Source of the DNA: Phocaeicola faecium
GTDB taxonomy: Bacteria; Bacteroidota; Bacteroidia; Bacteroidales; Bacteroidaceae
DNA: 64,000 bases
Assembly (NCBI RefSeq): GCF_014837055.1
Contig: NZ_JACSPQ010000001.1
Span: 925,970 to 989,969 of the forward strand
Direction: 5' to 3'
Shown here piece by piece: positions 9,940 through 17,291 of this stretch. The number at the start of each line of letters is the position of its first letter. Position 1 is the first letter of the stretch. Position numbers and translations under genes: made by a program. The notes beneath the pieces were generated by a model. That model made no database searches and was not told the origin of the DNA. It was given only the letters and a program-made list of their open reading frames with translations.

Positions 9940-9947
9940 CAAAAGTA
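9940..9947 (-). promoter_or_regulatory. -7 promoter box of the DUF4105-secA unit
   Basis: Read on the minus strand it is TACTTTTG, an exact TAnnTTTG match. It predicts a transcript start near 9933, which excludes the upstream ATG at 9981 and supports the start at 9921 or 9912. Confidence 0.55.
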
Positions 9948-9981
9948 CGAATAAAAAGTGATAAACAGAAAAATGTAGCAA

Positions 9982-10269
9982 AGTTATTGGCAGATAGGCG
10001 TTTTAGGAAGATGGCTTGAAAAAATGAAAGACAGAAAAAGCAATGAAAAAGCCAAGTTAGGACATCGCACCGTTACCAATTCGTGACCATGCCCAAAACA
10101 GGTTATGACGAGGTTGGAAGAATATAGAAAACACTAACTTCCAGTGAGTTACTAACAACTCACGCAAGAAAATGCGGCGTGAACGAGAATTGCAGTATTC
10201 CTCAATGATTTGCGTAGCGACGAAGGATTCTTCACGAACTAAATTTGAAACCAAAAAAATTTTAGAACG
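9982..10269. other. Left boundary zone of the acquired island
   Basis: 288 bp without a convincing gene between the DUF4105 gene and the integrase remnant. It contains an inverted repeat GTGAGTT / AACTCAC around 10143-10161 and a short minus-strand frame that looks like chance. The attachment site of the integrase is expected in this stretch, but no direct repeat matching the right end near 27.47 kb was found by eye. Confidence 0.4.
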
Positions 10270-10766
10270 ATGAAGAGTACATTTTCAGTTATCTTCTACC
10301 TGAAAAGACAGGCAGTGAAGAAAGACGGTACAGTACCGGTTATGGGACGTATCACAGTGGACGGAACGCAGACGCAATTCAGCAGCAAACTTTCGGTCGA
10401 TCCCAAATTGTGGGACACGAAAGGCGGACGTGTCACGGGAAGAAGTTCAGCCGCACTTGAAACAAACCGCCTGCTTGACAAGATGCGTGTGAGCATCAAC
10501 AGGCATTATCAGGAAATCATGGAGCGTGACAATTTTGTGACGGCTGAAAAAGTGAAGAATGCCTTTCTCGGACTGGAACACCGCTGCCATACACTGATGC
10601 AGGTGTTCCGCCAGCACAACGAGGATTATGCAAAACAGGTGGAAGCCGGCATGAAAGCCAAAGCCACGCTTTCAAAATATCTGGTCGTTTACAAGCACCT
10701 GCAAGAGTTCCTGAATATTCGCTACCATGTGAAGGATATTGCCCTGAAGGAACTTACTCCGGCATT
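10270..10766 (+). pseudogene. Truncated tyrosine recombinase (CTnDOT-type integrase), N-terminal part
   Basis: The first 165 residues match a Bacteroidales mobile-element integrase: an arm-binding domain (residues 1-90, with TFSVIFYLKR, GRITVDGTQTQFS and LSVDPKLWD) and most of the SAM-like core-binding domain (TLMQVFRQHNEDY to IALKELTPAF). Full-length relatives have about 400 residues; the catalytic domain with its Arg-His-Tyr residues is absent. At about 10766 the sequence switches into a fragment of another gene in the opposite orientation, and the last 30 codons of the open frame are read from that unrelated DNA. It cannot be active. Confidence 0.85.
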
Positions 10767-11024
10767 TCATTGTCCGTACTGGCTTACAAGGAATGTCCTC
10801 AGTATGTCGGAGAAGTCAAACCGCCATCCTTGCAATGGTATCGCACTTTTGAAATAGGTATTGCCGTTTACCTTTTCGGTTATCCAATTCTTTTCCTCTC
10901 TGTTCAGTACCTCGCCATTGTTCACTTTCATACGAAGTCTGTAAACCTTGCACTCATGTAGGCTTTCCAATGTCGGAACTTCCCACTTCACGAATTTTGT
11001 TGCTACTGCTGCTTCCATATCCAT
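10767..11024 (-). pseudogene. 3'-truncated mobile-element gene of unknown function
   Basis: 85 codons (MDMEAAVATKFVKWEVPTL, then CKVYRLRMKVNNGEV, REEKNWITEKVN and GWRFDFSDILRTFLVSQYGQ). I recall similar small proteins of Bacteroides conjugative elements that continue with W-H-E-Y after QYGQ. Here the frame stops exactly where the integrase fragment begins, so its 3' end was lost in the same rearrangement. Function unknown. A highly basic frame (11157-10954) overlaps its start in another frame and may be the end of an upstream gene or chance. Confidence 0.55.
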
Positions 11025-11236
11025 TTGTTTTTATTTTTAATGCGGATTCGAGAGCTGAGGGAGTTGAGTTTCCAACCTTATATGCCTCCCGTTTATCCGA
11101 CATTTTTTTTAATGCGTCTTTCTGTCGCTTTGGTCGTTTTCGTTTCGGGTGCTTCAAAAAAGGTAGGGAGTGGGTAGAGCAAGGGTTTTCAAAGAAAAAA
11201 TACTACCCGTAGGGCTGGAGATTTTTTCTAAAAACC

Positions 11237-11267
11237 ATTGAGCATCCCAATCCCGGATTTACCTTTG
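11237..11267 (+). promoter_or_regulatory. Promoter P1 in the left 806-bp repeat
   Basis: ATTG (11237-11240), a 19-bp spacer, then TACCTTTG (11260-11267): a near-consensus Bacteroides promoter. It points at the 25-codon ORF and terminator. The same promoter is at 26728-26758. Confidence 0.6.
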
Positions 11268-11333
11268 CACCCAGAACGGGAACGATCCACCTGATGCGAC
11301 TGCCTGAAAGACCATCAAAATGGAGGTAAACGG

Positions 11334-11411
11334 ATGTGGAGGCATATTGGATATGAAATGTTCCGGGAAAAGAAAGGAAATGTCAAAAAAAAGGATACGG
11401 CGAAAACGTGA
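11334..11411 (+). CDS. 25-codon ORF before a terminator (leader peptide or small protein)
   Basis: Starts MWRHIGYEMFREKKGNVKKK and ends TAKT with a TGA stop. A GGAGG sequence precedes the ATG by 8 nt, unusual because Bacteroidetes genes rarely rely on Shine-Dalgarno pairing. The promoter P1 lies 67 bp upstream and a strong terminator begins 27 nt after the stop, which is an attenuator-like layout. The peptide is basic. It is repeated without change at 26825-26902. Translation is unproven. Confidence 0.4.
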   Translation: MWRHIGYEMFREKKGNVKKKDTAKT

Positions 11412-11438
11412 AACTGGCAAACATTCCAAGAAAGTATG

Positions 11439-11488
11439 TTGCAACCGTGTGGCTAAACCTGTTTAGTTATGCGGTTGCAATTTTCTTT
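11439..11488 (+). terminator. Terminator hairpin H1 in the left repeat
   Basis: TTGCAACCG (11439-11447) pairs perfectly with CGGTTGCAA (11472-11480), with an inner CTAAAC/GTTTAG stem, followed by TTTTCTTT. Repeated at 26930-26979. Confidence 0.75.
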
Positions 11489-11498
11489 CCGGTTTGCC

Positions 11499-11548
11499 GT
11501 CATGGGTAATGGCACTTTTCATTTATGGAAGGTGTGGTTACCCATGAC
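11499..11548 (+). other. Hairpin H2 in the left repeat
   Basis: GTCATGGGTAA (11499-11509) pairs with TTACCCATGAC (11538-11548), an 11-bp perfect stem. No T-tract follows directly. Conserved in the right copy. Confidence 0.6.
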
Positions 11549-11622
11549 TTCCGTTTTCGATTAGAGGAACCGACAAAAAAAAAGAAAATCAACAGGTGAC
11601 AGCCGTAAAAGCACCGCTTGTG

Positions 11623-11707
11623 GCATAAGCAAAAAAAGAAAGGGGCCTTGCATCATCAGTCTGAACATGGTTCAGGCGTGACGCAAAGCCCTTTTCTATG
11701 CTTATGC
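11623..11707 (+). other. Three-tier hairpin H3 in the left repeat
   Basis: Outer stem GCATAAGC/GCTTATGC (11623-11630 with 11700-11707), middle stem GAAAGGGGCCTTGC/GCAAAGCCCTTTTC (11638-11651 with 11683-11696, several G-U pairs), apical stem TGAAC/GTTCA (11662-11674). The use of G-U pairs in the middle stem suggests an RNA rather than a DNA structure. Confidence 0.55.
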
Positions 11708-11711
11708 AATA

Positions 11712-11753
11712 GTAGGAACATGGTCGTCAATTTATTGATGATGATGTTCCTAC
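11712..11753 (+). other. Hairpin H4 with pairing-compatible changes between copies
   Basis: A 42-nt hairpin, GTAGGAACAT (11712-11721) with ATGTTCCTAC (11744-11753), extended inward to a TTTA loop. The right copy differs at three stem positions (A11729G, T11739C, A11744G) and each change keeps a base pair or G-U pair, which points to selection on RNA folding. Confidence 0.6.
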
Positions 11754-11835
11754 GAATAAATTCGCTTTTACGGAAAAACTTGCCTGTGGAGCTTAAAAAG
11801 CTGGATTTTTATTTCAATATATGCCATTAAAGTGC

Positions 11836-11843
11836 TACTTTTG
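11836..11843 (+). promoter_or_regulatory. -7 promoter box P2 in the left repeat
   Basis: TACTTTTG followed by C, an exact TAnnTTTG match. It lies about 240 bp before the HTCS start and could drive that gene. The same box is in the right copy at 27327-27334. Confidence 0.5.
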
Positions 11844-11926
11844 CATACGAAGAGTTCTTTGAAGGTTACGCAACGCGCAGAAGAATAAAACAGCAGATAA
11901 CTAACTAATTCGTAACCTATTACTAC

Positions 11927-11950
11927 TATGAGTTGGTAACTGCAACTCAT
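11927..11950. other. Palindrome H5 at the end of the left repeat
   Basis: ATGAGTTG (11927-11934) and CAACTCAT (11943-11950) form a perfect 8-bp inverted repeat with a 7-nt loop. It could be an operator, a weak terminator or an arm site for a recombinase; position downstream of P2 is all that can be said. Confidence 0.45.
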
Positions 11951-12083
11951 TTTCAATCACTTAGACCTTTTTCGTAATTTCGTTTGGCGACATTAATATA
12001 GTGATAATCATTGAATCATCAAACTCTTTAGCCTTTTTTTATTACATTATTTGAGTACTTGCGAAACTTGAGTTATTTAATAT

Positions 12084-15000
12084 ATGAAAATAAATTTAAA
12101 ATATATCTTATTAGTCATATCTTTTGTGTTGTCTATTTCTGCTTTATATGCCGAATCGTTTGACGGTATGTTTAGTGTTCGTCACATCGGGCGCACTGAT
12201 GGATTGAGTAGCGAAAGAGTATTCTCGATAGTTGAGGATAATGACAATGTGATGTGGATTTCAACCAGAACTGGAGTGGACAGATATAATGGTCGTACAG
12301 TAAAGAATTATTCATTGTCTGCCAATTATTATTATGGTGATTTGGCAGGGAGAATAATCAGGCTTTATTTTGATAATAAACTGGGACTTTTGGCATACGA
12401 TCATACCGGGAGAATATATAAATATCAACCGAATACGGACAGCTTTGAGTTGTATTTGTTTTTGGGCGAGTATATTGAGGGGGAAATTATTCTTAATAAA
12501 ATATTTTCAGATGAAAATGGAACGCTTTGGTTTGGATTGAGTAGAGGATTATATTCAAAAAAGTCAGACGGTGCTTTATGTTGCGTTTTAGAAGACAATT
12601 ATATAAATGATATAGCATGTTTGTGTGATTCTTTATTTGTTGGTACATCGAATGGAGTTTTTCGTTTATCATGTAGGGAAGATTCTGTTTCAAATCAACT
12701 TGTTGAAGATAAAAATGTACAAACTCTTTATTTCGATAAGTCTGAAAATAAGTTGTGGATTGGTACTTTCAACAGCGGATTGTGGACTCTGGATCTCGGA
12801 AATTATTCATTACATCGTATAAAAGGTCAACATCTGTCTTTTTTTAATCCTATTCGCGCCATTACTCCTTATGACAATAACAGAATACTTGTTGGAATAG
12901 ACGGTGGTGGAGTATATTTTGTGGACAAACATACCTCAGAAACAAAGTTGTTTGTAAATACAGAGGATAGTGGGGAGTTCTTTTTACGTGGCAATGGAAT
13001 CTATGCCGTAACCAAAGACTTTCAGGATAATATATGGATAGGCAGTTACACTGGTGGAGTGTCTGTGGCTATTTCTTTGAAGTATCCTATCAATATAATG
13101 ACACATGAACGGGGAAATCCGCAGTCGTTGGTAAATAATAATGTGAATGATATAGAGGAGAATATAAATTATGATTTGTGGTTTGCCACGGATGATGGTA
13201 TAAGTATTAGGAATAAGTCAGATCATCGTTGGAAACATATATTAAAATCTATTGTAATAGTAGATTTATGTAGTTCAGGCGATGGAAATATCTGGGCTGG
13301 AACTTATGGAGACGGTTTGTATCTGATAGATAAAGACGGGCGTGTGTTAAAACATCTTGTTCAAAAGCCGGGAGGTCTTACTACGAATTATATTTTTTCG
13401 GTGAAGGAGGACAAGGACGGAGATCTTTGGATTGGGGGACTTGACGGAAATTTAATTATAGCCGACAAACAAGGAAAACGTAAAAATGAGTTTGATATAA
13501 ACTGGGTTCATTCCATAGAAGAAGTTGATTCTTTGAGAATGGCCGTTGCTACAGTAAATGGTTTTTGTATTGTAGAAAAATATACATCTCAGTTCAGACG
13601 TTATGCCACAACCTCTGAGTTCAATGATAAGAATGTCAGTGCTTATATCATTTCAATGTTGTTTAATGGTGACGGTACTGTATGGCTTGGCACTGAAGGA
13701 GGTGGTCTGAATCTGTATGATATGAATTCAGGTGATGTAAAGATCATTACCACTAAAGAAGGCTTGCTGTCCGATGACATATATAGCTTGCAACGTGATA
13801 ATAAAGGTCGTATTTGGGCAAGCACAGGTAAAGGTCTTGCCGTTGTAAATGGCCTGAAGGTTTCAAATCTGAATTATATTCATGATACAGATAAGACATA
13901 TAATAAATCGGCATGTATCAAACTTTCTGATGGTAGGTTTGCTTATGGAAGTACTTATGGGGCTATTTTTATAACTCCTGGCGCGATGGCTGTTGAGGAA
14001 TACGATGCACCTGTAAGGATAACAGATTTAAAATTGGAGTATATCTCTCCTGAGAAGGAAATACAGATGCGTCCGTCCATTTATGCTATGCTCATGGATA
14101 AGAAAGTTGATCTTGATTACAGTTATAATTCATTTTCTGTTACTTTTGAGTCAATAAATTATCGTTTTCAGCATGATATAGCTTATCAGTATATTCTTGA
14201 AGGATATGAAAAATCATGGAGTGCGGTGTATTCGAATGGAACTGTCAGATATACTAATGTATCGCCGGGAATGTACACATTAAAAGTCAGAAGTTTGAGA
14301 AAAAGTAATGGAGAAATCATTTCAGAAGCTTCGCTTTCAATAAACATTGATCAGCCGTGGTGGAATTCATGGTATGCATGGATAATATATTTGTCATTAG
14401 TTTTCGGTATATTTTATTTCATACTTAGATATAAGAGTAATCAGCTTCAAAAAAGACATAATGAGGACAAAATAAAGTTCTTTGTAGAGACAGCACACGA
14501 TATACGGACTCCTGTAACACTTATCATGGCTCCTTTGGAAGACCTTAGTAAGAAAAAAGACCTTTCGGATGATGTAAGTTACTTGTTGGAAACTGCGCGT
14601 AATAATACACGTAAACTACATGCGCTTGTAAGTCAATTGCTTGAGTTTGAGAGAATAGATACAAATAAGAAAAATGTAACTCTTAAACCTGTAAATATCA
14701 ACGATTTGTTAGTGAAGGAATGTGTAAGCTTCCAGTCATATTGTGATAAGAAACAATTGCATATAAAGATATCTTTGCCTGAACATGATGTGTTTGCAAT
14801 GGCAGATGAGCAGATGATGGAAATGTTGCTTGACAATCTTATTTCGAATGCTTGCAAATATACCTTGGCAAATGGGACAATCAGCCTGTCACTTTTATCT
14901 GATAAAAAGAATGTAGTTATAGAGGTTCAAGACACAGGTATTGGCATTCCGGCTGATGCCGGCAGACAGCTGTTCAAGAATGTTTATCGTGCTGTTAATG

Positions 15001-16076
15001 CAAGACAGACAAACGAACCCGGCACAGGATTCGGGCTGTTGCAGGTACAGCGTTTGGTGAATATGATGCATGGCAAAATTTCATACAAATCTGAAGTAAA
15101 CAAGGGCAGTACGTTCTATGTTACGTTACGCAATGCTGATATTGATTCTTCTTTTGATAATAATGTTATACATAAACAGATATCTCCGGTTATAGAAAAT
15201 AGAACTGAGTATATTGGTGATGATTCTGAAAATATTAAAGAATCTTTGGATACATTGCTTATAGTCGAGGATAATGATGAACTACGCTGTTATTTAAAGA
15301 AGATTTTTGAACGTGATTATCGGGTTATAGATGTATCTGATGGAAGTAAGGCTTTGGAATGTTTGGCAGAAGAATATCCGGATCTTATTCTGTCGGATGT
15401 TATGATGCCTGGTATCCAGGGTGACGAGCTTTGTCGTATAGTAAAGGATAATCCTCAGACATCCGGTATCCCGTTTATATTACTTACGGCAAAAGTAACC
15501 CATGATGCCATGGTTACCGGTCTGAAAAGTGGAGCGGACGACTATATTCCTAAACCTTTCAGTGCAGAAATTTTAAGATTGAAGGTTCATAGTATTCTCG
15601 AAACCAGAAATCATCTTCGTGAATATGTTCTGAAAAATGTGGTGGCGCAAATAGAGAAAAATGAAACTGTTGGCACTGATACTTTGAACAATGATGATGA
15701 AATACGGCAAACAGACGAGGGCAATGTTCAGAATGATACAGTACCGGTATCAGAGGATGATTTGAATTTTATTAAGCATGCAACACAACTCGTCATGGAT
15801 AATATGGATGATGAAGAATTTAATATTAACCAATTGTGCCAGGAAATGGCTATGAGCCGTACCTTGTTCTACAACCGTTTGAAATCACTTACAGGAAAGG
15901 CACCGCAGGACTTCATACGTCTGATTCGCCTTCAGAGGGCGGCAGAACTGTTGAAACAAGGAAAGCCTGTGGCAGATGTAGCCGCTGAAACCGGATTTGT
16001 GAATTCTAAATATTTCAGTATATTGTTCAAGAAACAATTTGGTATATCACCAAGCAAGTTTCTGGAGCAAAACTAA
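12084..16076 (+). CDS. Hybrid two-component system regulator (HTCS)
   Basis: A 1330-residue one-protein sensor-regulator, typical of Bacteroides polysaccharide loci. Signal peptide (1-23); periplasmic two-component propeller repeats (about 30-640, repeated W-I/F-G-T blades such as LWIGTFNSGLW and IWAGTYGDGLY); a Y_Y_Y domain (about 680-760); a membrane helix near 770-790; histidine kinase core with ETAHDIRTP (His near 805) and an ATPase N-box/G-box; receiver domain with LLIVEDNDE and SDVMMPG (phospho-Asp near 1104) and KPF; C-terminal AraC HTH (about 1230-1330). It should sense a beta-glucan oligosaccharide and activate the genes that follow. A strong terminator follows it. Confidence 0.95.
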   Translation: MKINLKYILLVISFVLSISALYAESFDGMFSVRHIGRTDGLSSERVFSIVEDNDNVMWISTRTGVDRYNGRTVKNYSLSANYYYGDLAGRIIRLYFDNKLGLLAYDHTGRIYKYQPNTDSFELYLFLGEYIEGEIILNKIFSDENGTLWFGLSRGLYSKKSDGALCCVLEDNYINDIACLCDSLFVGTSNGVFRLSCREDSVSNQLVEDKNVQTLYFDKSENKLWIGTFNSGLWTLDLGNYSLHRIKGQHLSFFNPIRAITPYDNNRILVGIDGGGVYFVDKHTSETKLFVNTEDSGEFFLRGNGIYAVTKDFQDNIWIGSYTGGVSVAISLKYPINIMTHERGNPQSLVNNNVNDIEENINYDLWFATDDGISIRNKSDHRWKHILKSIVIVDLCSSGDGNIWAGTYGDGLYLIDKDGRVLKHLVQKPGGLTTNYIFSVKEDKDGDLWIGGLDGNLIIADKQGKRKNEFDINWVHSIEEVDSLRMAVATVNGFCIVEKYTSQFRRYATTSEFNDKNVSAYIISMLFNGDGTVWLGTEGGGLNLYDMNSGDVKIITTKEGLLSDDIYSLQRDNKGRIWASTGKGLAVVNGLKVSNLNYIHDTDKTYNKSACIKLSDGRFAYGSTYGAIFITPGAMAVEEYDAPVRITDLKLEYISPEKEIQMRPSIYAMLMDKKVDLDYSYNSFSVTFESINYRFQHDIAYQYILEGYEKSWSAVYSNGTVRYTNVSPGMYTLKVRSLRKSNGEIISEASLSINIDQPWWNSWYAWIIYLSLVFGIFYFILRYKSNQLQKRHNEDKIKFFVETAHDIRTPVTLIMAPLEDLSKKKDLSDDVSYLLETARNNTRKLHALVSQLLEFERIDTNKKNVTLKPVNINDLLVKECVSFQSYCDKKQLHIKISLPEHDVFAMADEQMMEMLLDNLISNACKYTLANGTISLSLLSDKKNVVIEVQDTGIGIPADAGRQLFKNVYRAVNARQTNEPGTGFGLLQVQRLVNMMHGKISYKSEVNKGSTFYVTLRNADIDSSFDNNVIHKQISPVIENRTEYIGDDSENIKESLDTLLIVEDNDELRCYLKKIFERDYRVIDVSDGSKALECLAEEYPDLILSDVMMPGIQGDELCRIVKDNPQTSGIPFILLTAKVTHDAMVTGLKSGADDYIPKPFSAEILRLKVHSILETRNHLREYVLKNVVAQIEKNETVGTDTLNNDDEIRQTDEGNVQNDTVPVSEDDLNFIKHATQLVMDNMDDEEFNINQLCQEMAMSRTLFYNRLKSLTGKAPQDFIRLIRLQRAAELLKQGKPVADVAAETGFVNSKYFSILFKKQFGISPSKFLEQN

Positions 16077-16100
16077 TAGATAGTTCTATATTTATATTAC

Positions 16101-16161
16101 GGGCTGACAAATCAATAATGTCTTATTTATGAACATTTATTGATTTGTCAGCCCGGTTTTT
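16101..16161 (+). terminator. Terminator after the HTCS gene
   Basis: A perfect 18-bp stem (16101-16118 with 16137-16154) starting GGGCTGACAAATC, followed by GGTTTTTA. It separates the regulator from the SusC/D operon, so the two are transcribed independently. Confidence 0.88.
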
Positions 16162-16342
16162 ATATGTTTTCTTGGTTAAAAAGCAAAAATGATAGATCTC
16201 AACCCTTTTCTGTCAGCATTCAAACCCTGAAAAACAGGATTATACCCAATTTTGCCAACAGCTTGGAAGCTGAATGTAATCTTTAGTTAACAGTAAAAGA
16301 GAAAGTGAAAATACATAATGTTTAACCAAAAAACTATCGCTA

Positions 16343-17263
16343 ATGAAAACAGTAATTTTATTTCTATTATTCTTTTTGGGAGTAAATCTGCAATCGTGTT
16401 CGACAAATAATGAACCGGTAAAGCCTGATAATCCGGAAGAGGAAATCAAAGATGATAATGAAGGACAGGAGGAGGAACCTGAGCTGCCTGATGAGCAACC
16501 AGGAGAAGAAGATGAACCCTCGAAACAGTGGAAACTTGTGTTTACAGAAGATTTCAACACATTTGATAATTCTGTTTGGACAAAAGAGACTCATGAGCCT
16601 GGGTGGGTGAACAATGAACTTCAGGAATATATTGAAGAGTGTGTAAGTGTCGGGAAAGACGGTGACAAGACAGTGCTTGTTTTGACTGCCAAGAGAGAAG
16701 GAGATAAATTTTATTCTGGTCGTGTAAACAGCAAAGGCAAGAAAAGTTTTCAGTATGGGAAAGTGGAATCAAGTATAAAACTTCCCAAAACGGCTAATGG
16801 ATTATGGCCGGCATTCTGGATGATGGGAGACAACGACAAGGAATGGCCTGCTTGTGGTGAAATCGATATTATGGAGATGGGAGAAAAAGCCGGTATAGCC
16901 AATAATACAACAGAAGCATACATAAATTCGGCAATTCATTATGGTCCTGATGTTGAAGGACATGAGCAGATTTTCCAGACTAAGACTATGGAAAAAAGTC
17001 TTCAGGATGGCAACTATCATGTATATTCTCTGGAGTGGAATGAAAATGAACTTATTGTAAAGGTTGATGATATACTGATCAAAACTTTTAATATCGGACC
17101 GGACAGTGGTCGTTTTGAATACTTTAACGATAAATTTTATTTCTTGTTCAATTTGGCTGTAGGTGGTGACTTTCCCGGTATAACAGATCCGGCACAAATT
17201 ACAGCATTGAAAGATGGAGAAAAAGCCCAGATGTTCATCGATTGGGTGAAAATATATAATTAA
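16343..17263 (+). CDS. GH16 family endo-beta-glucanase lipoprotein
   Basis: A 306-residue surface lipoprotein. Type II signal peptide with Cys19 (LQSC), then a 40-residue acidic Pro/Glu/Asp linker, then a GH16 jelly-roll domain (about residues 60-306). The catalytic motif EIDIME lies near residues 172-177, with the two Glu as nucleophile and acid/base; the bulged EIDxxE form fits laminarinase and mixed-linkage beta-glucanase subfamilies. It should cut beta-1,3- or mixed beta-1,3/1,4-glucan at the cell surface before uptake. First gene of the operon: GH16, SusC, SusD, TIG lipoprotein, GH3. Confidence 0.9.
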   Translation: MKTVILFLLFFLGVNLQSCSTNNEPVKPDNPEEEIKDDNEGQEEEPELPDEQPGEEDEPSKQWKLVFTEDFNTFDNSVWTKETHEPGWVNNELQEYIEECVSVGKDGDKTVLVLTAKREGDKFYSGRVNSKGKKSFQYGKVESSIKLPKTANGLWPAFWMMGDNDKEWPACGEIDIMEMGEKAGIANNTTEAYINSAIHYGPDVEGHEQIFQTKTMEKSLQDGNYHVYSLEWNENELIVKVDDILIKTFNIGPDSGRFEYFNDKFYFLFNLAVGGDFPGITDPAQITALKDGEKAQMFIDWVKIYN

Positions 17264-17291
17264 TCTTAATACTATTACTTATTAAAAACTT

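Larger units (their letters stand above)
11177..11982. repeat. 806-bp direct repeat, left copy
   Basis: Matches 26668-27473 at a constant offset of 15491 with about 16 mismatches by eye and no gaps (about 98% identity). The flanks differ on both sides of both copies, so the ends are sharp. It carries a promoter, a 25-codon ORF, a terminator, three further hairpins, a second promoter and an 8-bp palindrome, all present in both copies. I do not recognise it as a known IS or intron. It lies between mobile-element debris and the HTCS gene. Confidence 0.92.

Noticed and set aside
9922..9981. Upstream start codon of the DUF4105 gene
   Set aside because: The promoter -7 box lies inside this extension and the signal peptide begins later.
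10057..10254. 65-codon minus-strand ORF at the left island edge
   Set aside because: No recognisable motif, and no promoter; it lies where the integrase attachment region is expected.
10767..10857. Last 30 codons of the integrase frame as part of a functional protein
   Set aside because: They are the reverse complement of another gene fragment, so the open frame is accidental.
11177..11982. 806-bp repeat as an IS element or group II intron
   Set aside because: No transposase or reverse transcriptase, no terminal inverted repeats, no target duplication and no intron boundary motif were seen.
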